Below the pieces are notes generated by a model. That model ran no database searches, had not been told where the DNA came from, and saw nothing but the letters and a program-made list of their open reading frames with translations. Below are positions 14,921 through 20,194 of a stretch of 20,194 nucleotides of DNA, one piece after another. A program made the translations under genes and the position numbers. Source of the stretch: Proteobacteria bacterium UBA1278 (GTDB taxonomy: Bacteria; Pseudomonadota; Gammaproteobacteria; Comchoanobacterales; Comchoanobacteraceae); the NCBI GenBank assembly GCA_002308435.1, contig DBUY01000076.1, positions 15,461 to 35,654 on the forward strand. The letters are read 5' to 3'. Each line of letters opens with the position of its first letter. Positions within the stretch are counted from its first letter, which is position 1.

Positions 14921-15295
14921 ATGAATCATAAGAATGGACGTAATCGTTTCAATAGGCCAACTAGTCACTATGAAGCCATGTTTCGTAACATGTGTATCTC
15001 TTTATTGATGGAAGAGCAAATTAAAACGACGGTTCCAAAAGCTAAAGCGCTACGCCGTATTCTTGAGCCATTGATTACACGTGCAAAGCATGCTTCAGAC
15101 GTTGCAACGCGGCGATATCTGATTGCTAAGCTTGGTAACAAGGCGGCTATTGAAAAGCTATTCAATACCTATGCACCTAAATACAAAAACAGACCAGGTG
15201 GTTATCTACGTATTCTTAAATGCGGTAATCGAGTTGGAGACGCTGCTCCAATGGCCTATGTTCAGCTTGTTGACTTTGAAAAAGTAGAAAATTAA
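14921..15295 (+). CDS. rplQ: 50S ribosomal protein L17
   Basis: 50S protein near the tunnel exit, last gene of the alpha block. It has 124 residues (E. coli 127). Canonical segments are MNHKNGRNRFNRPTSHYEAMFRNM, IKTTVPKAKALRRILEPLIT, and GGYLRILKCGNRVGDAAPMAYVQLVD. A GGGAG site spans the end of rpoA. The gene ends 51 bases before the stop of the converging acyltransferase gene on the other strand. Confidence 0.98.
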   Translation: MNHKNGRNRFNRPTSHYEAMFRNMCISLLMEEQIKTTVPKAKALRRILEPLITRAKHASDVATRRYLIAKLGNKAAIEKLFNTYAPKYKNRPGGYLRILKCGNRVGDAAPMAYVQLVDFEKVEN

Positions 15296-15346
15296 TCCAT
15301 TTCTTCTTTCCAAATTTTGCTATTTGGCTGCTGCTATGACTAATTT

Positions 15347-16558
15347 TTAGCTTGTGTTTAGTAGGGTGGATAATATTTCCCAGTTAATCGGTACGCCTGC
15401 ATTGTCCATAGCGAGTGCGCAATCAATCATTGTCTCTTTGACACACTTGCTGCGTTTCATCGAGCTTACGATGACAATATCGTCTTTGTCGGCTAAAATT
15501 TTCTTAGTAAGTTGTGCTAGCACTGCATCTGGGCCAATTTCAAGAAATACGCGACAACCCGCTTCATATGCAGTTTGAATAGATTGACTGAACTTCACTG
15601 GTTGCACGATGTGATTGCACCAATAGTCAGCCGTCTGCGGTACTGTTAACTTTTCGCCAGACACATTGCCAATGATTGTCCCTGAATCTTTTTGCTGCTT
15701 CGAATCTTGATGACTGATGGCTTGACAGTAATTATGAAAGCTATCTAGCATAGGTGTCATGAGTCGAGAGTGAAATGGGTGAGATACAGTGAGAACTTTA
15801 GCACGTATGTTTGCATTTGAGCAGATGCTCTTCATTCGATCAATCTCGCACTTGCTTCCAGATAACACAGTTTGTTTCGGAGCATTAAACGCTGCAAAAT
15901 CAAGGTCAATTTGGCTTGATTGCATGAGTGTTAAGATCGTGCTTTCTGATGCTGCGATTGCAATCATAGCACCGTCAACTGGCGTTGATTGCATCAGTTG
16001 TGCGCGTTTTGCAATGATTTTTAGAGTCGTTTTTTCATCGTAGACTCTATTTGCTGCACATGCAGAAAACTCACCAACGCTATGCCCGATATAGTAGTCT
16101 GCTTTGACGTGAGATTCATTCCAGATATTTGTCAAGGCAAGCTGCAACATGACAATTGATGGCTGTGTAAATTCAGTTTGATGGATCTGTTCGTGATCTT
16201 CTATGAGTCCCGTAAGATAGTCCTTTCCGTTCAGCGACGATAAATAATTGGTGTACTCATCAAATAGTCGCTTTATCTGTGGCAATGTTTCATATAATGT
16301 CCGTCCCATGCCTGGATACTGACTTCCCTGGCCAGTGAATAAATAACATATATTTTTTTTTGCCGATTTTATACCTGTAGATTGGCTGATGTATCGTTCG
16401 GTTTTTTCGTTTCTATCCGCTCTATCTTGGTAGAGGAAGCTTGTCTGGTATGCAGCTGAAATGAGTTCCGGAGAGCGGTCTGGTTCTGATAGTGAATTAG
16501 TGAGTTTCTTAGTGAGTTCTGTTTGGCTACTTGCAGTCAGTCTAAAAAGCTTATTCAT
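15347..16558 (-). CDS. Standalone polyketide-synthase-type acyltransferase, predicted malonyl-specific
   Basis: Predicted to move an acyl group, probably malonyl, from CoA to an acyl carrier protein. The 403 residues begin with about 65 residues resembling the ketosynthase-acyltransferase linker of modular polyketide synthases (LFRLTASSQTELTKKL, ELISAAYQTS). The catalytic domain follows: GQGSQ at 76-80, nucleophile Ser160 in GHSVG, Arg185, and His263 in SHPFHS. The TEFTQPSI segment (128-135) and HPFH resemble malonyl-type signatures. ADYWCNHIVQPVKF (310-323) and VPINWEIL near the end are PKS-like; E. coli FabD has VPSHCALM and NPVQW instead. It could be the cell's FabD substitute, a trans-acting polyketide acyltransferase, or a remnant of a larger synthase. 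GAAGGA precedes the ATG; 13 bases separate it from the DedA-PAP2 gene. Confidence 0.9.
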   Translation of the reverse strand: MNKLFRLTASSQTELTKKLTNSLSEPDRSPELISAAYQTSFLYQDRADRNEKTERYISQSTGIKSAKKNICYLFTGQGSQYPGMGRTLYETLPQIKRLFDEYTNYLSSLNGKDYLTGLIEDHEQIHQTEFTQPSIVMLQLALTNIWNESHVKADYYIGHSVGEFSACAANRVYDEKTTLKIIAKRAQLMQSTPVDGAMIAIAASESTILTLMQSSQIDLDFAAFNAPKQTVLSGSKCEIDRMKSICSNANIRAKVLTVSHPFHSRLMTPMLDSFHNYCQAISHQDSKQQKDSGTIIGNVSGEKLTVPQTADYWCNHIVQPVKFSQSIQTAYEAGCRVFLEIGPDAVLAQLTKKILADKDDIVIVSSMKRSKCVKETMIDCALAMDNAGVPINWEILSTLLNTS

Positions 16559-16571
16559 GGTATCCTTCGGT

Positions 16572-17981
16572 TTAACTTGGTAGGAGATAGGGAATGATAG
16601 ACATTTTTCCAGTTAGTGTTGCGTATCCCCATGCAATAATGCAGTAACCGAGTAGTAGTGTAGTTTGGCTTAATACTTGTGTTTTGTGCCCAACGTATTG
16701 CTTTGCAACCATACTATACCGTTCAATAACATGTGCTGAGCGAGTCGAAGCTTGCTCAGTGATGACTTCGCCTATCACATAGCCAAGGTAGCCTATTACC
16801 CAGCCTAATAGTACATCGCTAACCCAATGGGCGCCAATTAAAACTCGTGACAGCATTGTTAGAACAATGAACATGTATCCGACCATATGTAACCGAGTCA
16901 GAGCTTTTGTCTTTGGTAGCAGTGATAGTATTAATGCGGTTGTCAGACAAGTGTGCCCGCTAGGTAGTGATTGATTGCCTAGATAGCTTGCAATATGATC
17001 TGGTCTTGGGTAGTGGAGGCTGTATTTTAGCATAAAGCAGAGTGCAAATGCGCAGCCAACGCTGCTAATGAGAATGAGACCTGATCTTGGTTGTTCTCGT
17101 ATCATCAAGAGTAGTCCGAGACCTACTGTTAAGAGTAAAATTAGTGGGATATAACATAATGCTGTATGTACCAATGATAGAGATAATAATATACTATTTT
17201 GAGCGCTAAAAAGCGTGTATACAAGCTGATTAAGCTCCTGAAAGCTTCCGCGATAGATTAGACAACTCATTGTGATGCTAGCGATGGTTAGACAAGCGAT
17301 TTGTACAGTGTGCTTTTGTTGTGATTTGATTTTCATGTTAAGCCGATCAAAAACTGCTGATAGCACTCGTTTTACCCTGGGTGATTCATGACAAAAACCG
17401 ACGACAATCGATAATAAAACCAAGCTGGTGGCTATGATGAACATCCCGCCATCTACCCACATGCTGCTCTGCTTGAGTAAATCGAATTTTACCCAAACAA
17501 CCATATAACCAGGGGCTAGGTGTATAATAGCCCACAAGCATACAGAGGGGAGTGCTGCAAGTGTGAACGGGACGATATTCATTTCAAATATACCTGCAAA
17601 TAGCGGAATTGAGCTACGAAGCGGGCCAATAAATCTGCCAATGACAACGCTAAGAGCACCATATTTTTTGACAAATGATTTTCCTGTTGCTAGCCAGTGT
17701 TCTTTTTTATAGTAGACTGCTTTCTGATGGGCGGAATTCTTTGAGTAGAATCCCATAAAATACCCGATATAATCACCAATCATTGCACCTATTATGATGA
17801 GAAGGAATGTTGTAGCAGGAGGGATTTGGTTGCTAGCCATCAACCAACCAATGGCTGGCATAGTGAGCATGCCTGGGATTAGGCTGCCTACGAACGGTAG
17901 TGATTCGACCATGGCTAGCGCAAATGCAATCCCCATAGCATAGTCAGGATATTGGTTAATGATAGCGGATATATCTAGCAT
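16572..17981 (-). CDS. DedA-family (SNARE-associated) and PAP2 phosphatase fusion membrane protein
   Basis: Inner-membrane protein of 469 residues with two fused parts. The N-terminal half (about 1-200) is DedA/SNARE_assoc: ESLPFVGSLIPG (Glu26), IGAMIGDYIGYFMG (Asp70) and GRFIGPLRS, with Arg116 and Arg122 spaced as in E. coli YqjA. The C-terminal half (about 265-405) is a type 2 phosphatidic acid phosphatase with the full active site: K-x6-RP at 319-327, PSGH at 340-343 and SR-x5-H-x3-D at 378-389. Several hydrophobic segments are visible in both halves. DedA proteins are linked to undecaprenyl phosphate transport and PAP2 enzymes to lipid diphosphate removal, so coupling the two is a plausible role, not proven here. 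The ATG overlaps the lipA stop by seven bases, with GAGGGGA upstream. Confidence 0.94.
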   Translation of the reverse strand: MLDISAIINQYPDYAMGIAFALAMVESLPFVGSLIPGMLTMPAIGWLMASNQIPPATTFLLIIIGAMIGDYIGYFMGFYSKNSAHQKAVYYKKEHWLATGKSFVKKYGALSVVIGRFIGPLRSSIPLFAGIFEMNIVPFTLAALPSVCLWAIIHLAPGYMVVWVKFDLLKQSSMWVDGGMFIIATSLVLLSIVVGFCHESPRVKRVLSAVFDRLNMKIKSQQKHTVQIACLTIASITMSCLIYRGSFQELNQLVYTLFSAQNSILLSLSLVHTALCYIPLILLLTVGLGLLLMIREQPRSGLILISSVGCAFALCFMLKYSLHYPRPDHIASYLGNQSLPSGHTCLTTALILSLLPKTKALTRLHMVGYMFIVLTMLSRVLIGAHWVSDVLLGWVIGYLGYVIGEVITEQASTRSAHVIERYSMVAKQYVGHKTQVLSQTTLLLGYCIIAWGYATLTGKMSIIPYLLPS

Positions 17982-18928
17982 GAGGTCCCCTCAAAGTATG
18001 CTTGTGATGCTTGCTGATCTGCGTGGTAAGATGATCTTACCATAAATCCGCTAGCTACATGTTTAAAACCAAGTGTTTTTGCGATGTCTGCGTAGTGGTT
18101 AAAACCCTCAGGGCGTACATAGCGTGCGACGGGTAGGTGGTATTTACTGGGTGCAAGATATTGTCCGATTGTGATCATATCTACTTTGTGCATCCTAAGA
18201 TCTTTGAGTGTCTGTTCAACTTGCTCATCTGTTTCGCCTAATCCGACCATAATGCCAGATTTTGTTCTGATATCAGGATGACGATGTTTGAATTTTTCTA
18301 ATAGTGCTAGCGAATGGTGATAACATGACCCGGGTCGTGCTTGTCGGTAAAGTGACTCAACTGTCTCGATGTTATGGTTGAATACGTTGGGTAGTGATTG
18401 ACTGATATGGTCGAGTGCAATATCCATACGCTTACGAAAATCAGGTACGAGAATTTCAATTTGTGTTTTCGGACACCGCTCTCGAATCGCATCAATACAT
18501 GCAGAGAAATGTGCGGCGCCACCATCACGCAGGTCATCTCTATCGACAGAGGTGATTACAACATAGTTGAGTGCTAATTGGGCAATGGCTGTTGCTAGAT
18601 TCACTGGCTCGTCGGGATCTAGTGGATCTGGTCTGCCATGTGCAACGTCGCAGAAGCTACAGCGGCGAGTGCATTTTTCTCCCATGATCATGAATGTAGC
18701 GGTGCCTTTGCTGAAGCATTCGGGCAGATTTGGACAGCTTGCTTCTTCACATACTGTGACTAACTTGAGTTTGCGTAACAGTGTTTTGAGTTCGCCGACT
18801 CTAGGGTCATGGGTTAACTTTATTTTTGCCCATGCTGGCTTGTCTAGATTATCACTCTGGGCACGCACAGGTATTTTGATTGGGATTCTACCCATTTTCT
18901 CTTTTGCTTTCTCTTTCAACTCTGTCAC
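17975..18928 (-). CDS. lipA: Lipoyl synthase
   Basis: Radical SAM enzyme that inserts two sulfurs into protein-bound octanoate to make lipoyl groups for 2-oxoacid dehydrogenases and the glycine cleavage system. It has 317 residues (E. coli 321). The auxiliary iron-sulfur cluster ligands are Cys60, Cys65 and Cys71 (CEEASCPNLPEC), with the serine ligand expected in RSSY at 298-301. The radical SAM motif CTRRCSFC gives Cys86, Cys90 and Cys93. It starts with GTG at 18928, preceded by AGAGG; an ATG at codon 12 is a less likely alternative. A sigma70-like promoter lies in the 100-base gap before it. Partner LipB is the upstream gene. Confidence 0.97.
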   Translation of the reverse strand: MTELKEKAKEKMGRIPIKIPVRAQSDNLDKPAWAKIKLTHDPRVGELKTLLRKLKLVTVCEEASCPNLPECFSKGTATFMIMGEKCTRRCSFCDVAHGRPDPLDPDEPVNLATAIAQLALNYVVITSVDRDDLRDGGAAHFSACIDAIRERCPKTQIEILVPDFRKRMDIALDHISQSLPNVFNHNIETVESLYRQARPGSCYHHSLALLEKFKHRHPDIRTKSGIMVGLGETDEQVEQTLKDLRMHKVDMITIGQYLAPSKYHLPVARYVRPEGFNHYADIAKTLGFKHVASGFMVRSSYHADQQASQAYFEGTSC

Positions 18929-18975
18929 GGTTGTGCCTCTAATATTGGTATGCTTTTCTTGGTCTCAAGATCTAT

Positions 18976-19004
18976 ATTATACCGTTTACAGTGGCAGAAT
19001 CCAA
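18976..19004 (-). promoter_or_regulatory. Sigma70-type promoter upstream of lipA
   Basis: On the minus strand a perfect -10 box TATAAT (18976-18981) follows a -35-like TTGGAT (18999-19004, three of six matches to TTGACA) at the ideal 17-base spacing. It lies in the only sizeable intergenic gap of the window, between lipB and lipA. Transcription would start near 18969, giving a leader of about 40 bases before the GTG. It would drive lipA, the DedA-PAP2 gene and the acyltransferase separately from dacA-lipB. Predicted from sequence only. Confidence 0.65.
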
Positions 19005-19028
19005 TCATTGAAGGTTTGTTATTGGGCT

Positions 19029-19724
19029 TCATATGAAGGATTTATTTTTGGTGATATCAATGTGGGTGTTTGGCCAGTTTTGTGTGATTGATTGGATACA
19101 CCGATCCATGACTTCTTGCAGGGATGTTGATGTATGCTCATTGATCTGCGTCATTTCTTGCTCTAGCCCGCAAGGTAAGATGGCGTCAAAGGCTGAGAGA
19201 TTTGTATCAACATTGATTGAGAAGCCATGATAGGTGCGATTGTTTTTTATGCGTAAACCAATAGAAGCTATTTTTCTTCCATTTACATAAATCCCTCTAT
19301 TTTTTCGATTGGATTCCGCATGAATATCAAATGATCTTAAGCAATCAATGATGATTTTATCAATACGCTTCACCAGTGGGCTAATGGATTGAAGGCTAGG
19401 TAATTGAATCATGAGGTAGCAGATCAATTGACCAGGCCCATGGTAAGTTATTTTACCGCCTCTGTCCGTGTCAACAATGGGGTGTGGTAGTCGTTGCCGT
19501 ATTTCATCGGCTTTACTGAGTTTTCCACGCGTATAGACTGCTGGGTGTTGTAAAAGCCAGATTTGATCAGTATCTAGATGCTTTTTCCTGGAGAGTACTC
19601 GCATAGCCGACAATGACTCCGCATATTCCACTAGGCCTTTTTGGTGTATGATTAAGTTTTGGTTTAGGGTGGTGGGGTTCTTTTCCAGTCTGTTTTCTTC
19701 ACCAAATGTTGAGTGGTTTTTCAT
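19029..19724 (-). CDS. lipB: Octanoyl-[acyl-carrier-protein]:protein octanoyltransferase
   Basis: Transfers octanoate from acyl carrier protein to the lipoyl domains of target enzymes, the step before LipA. It has 231 residues (E. coli 213). The signature RGGKITYHGPGQ is at 88-99, the catalytic lysine is Lys151 in GRKIASIGLR and the catalytic cysteine is Cys185 in LPCGL. About 20 residues precede the conserved core, so the true start could be internal, but no better ATG is in frame. There is no Shine-Dalgarno; the ATG overlaps the dacA stop by one base (TAATG), so translation is likely coupled. The YbeD gene that lies between dacA and lipB in E. coli is absent. Confidence 0.95.
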   Translation of the reverse strand: MKNHSTFGEENRLEKNPTTLNQNLIIHQKGLVEYAESLSAMRVLSRKKHLDTDQIWLLQHPAVYTRGKLSKADEIRQRLPHPIVDTDRGGKITYHGPGQLICYLMIQLPSLQSISPLVKRIDKIIIDCLRSFDIHAESNRKNRGIYVNGRKIASIGLRIKNNRTYHGFSINVDTNLSAFDAILPCGLEQEMTQINEHTSTSLQEVMDRCIQSITQNWPNTHIDITKNKSFI

Positions 19725-20194
19725 TATTGTGCGATAAAGTGTTTGCTTAGGTAATCAATCTGGTATTGTAGCCATTCAAAAGGTTGTTGCCAAATAGGCT
19801 GGGTGGTGATTGTCCTATTTGCAATGAGGGGTTTTACGATGATCTTTGAGTCATTGATATATACCGTGTAGCTGCCGATAACTTGACCGGTATGAATAGG
19901 GGCTTTGAGTGATTGTGTCAACTGAAATCTTGTGTGTAATTTGCCGTGTTGGCGATCCGGTATACTCAAGTGAATGGGTTCTTTCAGCTGTGGACTAAGG
20001 TGGCTGTCCTGCCCATACCACACGCGGACTGCTGGTAGTTTATTGTCGTGAGCAATGGTGATGTTCTTGAACCGGTTTTGAGCATGATTGATCAGCTTCG
20101 TGACTGCAGCATCTCTGGCTCGCTCGCTTTTCGCGCCAAAAACAGTTGCGATCATGATTTGGCTATCACGCTCAGCGGCAGCCACTAAACAATT
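19724..20194 (-). CDS. dacA: D-alanyl-D-alanine carboxypeptidase (PBP5/DacA family), C-terminal part only
   Basis: Periplasmic enzyme that removes the terminal D-alanine from peptidoglycan pentapeptides. The frame is open to the window edge, so only the last 156 residues are seen and the SxxK, SxN and KTG active-site motifs lie outside. The visible start (NCLVAAAERDSQIMIATVFG) aligns with the end of the transpeptidase-like domain of E. coli PBP5 (YCLVASAKRDG), followed by the PBP5_C beta domain with VRVWYGQD and IPDRQHGKL, and a C-terminal amphipathic-looking tail (WLQYQIDYLSKHFI) typical of the membrane anchor. The GTG at 20185 is internal. The gene is intact within the window. Confidence 0.9.
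   Translation of the reverse strand, partial: NCLVAAAERDSQIMIATVFGAKSERARDAAVTKLINHAQNRFKNITIAHDNKLPAVRVWYGQDSHLSPQLKEPIHLSIPDRQHGKLHTRFQLTQSLKAPIHTGQVIGSYTVYINDSKIIVKPLIANRTITTQPIWQQPFEWLQYQIDYLSKHFIAQ

Noticed and set aside
15310..15327. Inverted repeat CCAAAT/ATTTGG between rplQ and the acyltransferase as a terminator
   Set aside because: The stem has only six mostly AT pairs, and no T run follows in either direction.
18567..19091. Plus-strand open frame of 174 codons covering the lipA 5' end and the gap
   Set aside because: It is mostly antisense to lipA, whose motifs are unmistakable, and its product is low in complexity with no recognisable family or good ribosome binding site.
1..20194. 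tRNA genes, insertion sequences, CRISPR arrays or phage genes
   Set aside because: Read through by eye, I saw no cloverleaf, direct-repeat array, transposase or integrase signature; coding genes fill nearly all of the window.

Overview
The window is gene-dense bacterial chromosome, almost certainly from a gammaproteobacterium. The plus-strand gene order from fusA to rplQ matches the gammaproteobacterial str-S10-spc-alpha ribosomal gene cluster, and a lipA-lipB-dacA group lies beyond it on the other strand. Base composition looks moderately AT-rich by eye. Many ribosomal proteins, and RNA polymerase alpha, differ from their relatives at positions that are normally very stable. This suggests a long-isolated or fast-evolving lineage, for example host-associated or Legionellales-like, but that placement is inference and no species is named.

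Bases 1-15295 (plus strand) hold the 3' part of fusA, then rpsJ-rplC-rplD-rplW-rplB-rpsS-rplV-rpsC-rplP-rpmC-rpsQ (S10 block), rplN-rplX-rplE-rpsN-rpsH-rplF-rplR-rpsE-rpmD-rplO-secY-rpmJ (spc block) and rpsM-rpsK-rpsD-rpoA-rplQ (alpha block). Every expected gene of the three blocks is present, including the 37-residue rpmJ. The genes overlap or sit 0-20 bases apart, so there is no room for large leaders or standalone promoters and the cluster probably behaves as one long transcription unit with coupled translation. The tuf gene that usually separates fusA from rpsJ is absent here.

Bases 15347-20194 (minus strand) converge on the cluster. In transcription order they are dacA (C-terminal part only, running off the window), lipB, lipA, a DedA-PAP2 fusion membrane protein, and a standalone polyketide-synthase-type acyltransferase. 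dacA and lipB overlap by one base. A 100-base gap before lipA carries a good sigma70-type promoter, so lipA, the DedA-PAP2 gene and the acyltransferase probably form a second transcription unit. LipB and LipA together make protein-bound lipoate. DacA trims peptidoglycan, the DedA-PAP2 protein probably handles isoprenoid or phospholipid phosphates in the inner membrane, and the acyltransferase is predicted to load malonyl groups onto a carrier protein.

The points most worth a second look are the standalone polyketide-type acyltransferase, the long-form S14 with an intact four-cysteine zinc site, the loss of normally near-universal signature residues in RpoA, S11, S4, S19 and S5, and the missing tuf. 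I saw no tRNA, rRNA, insertion sequence, CRISPR array or phage gene, and no gene-free stretch over 300 bases.
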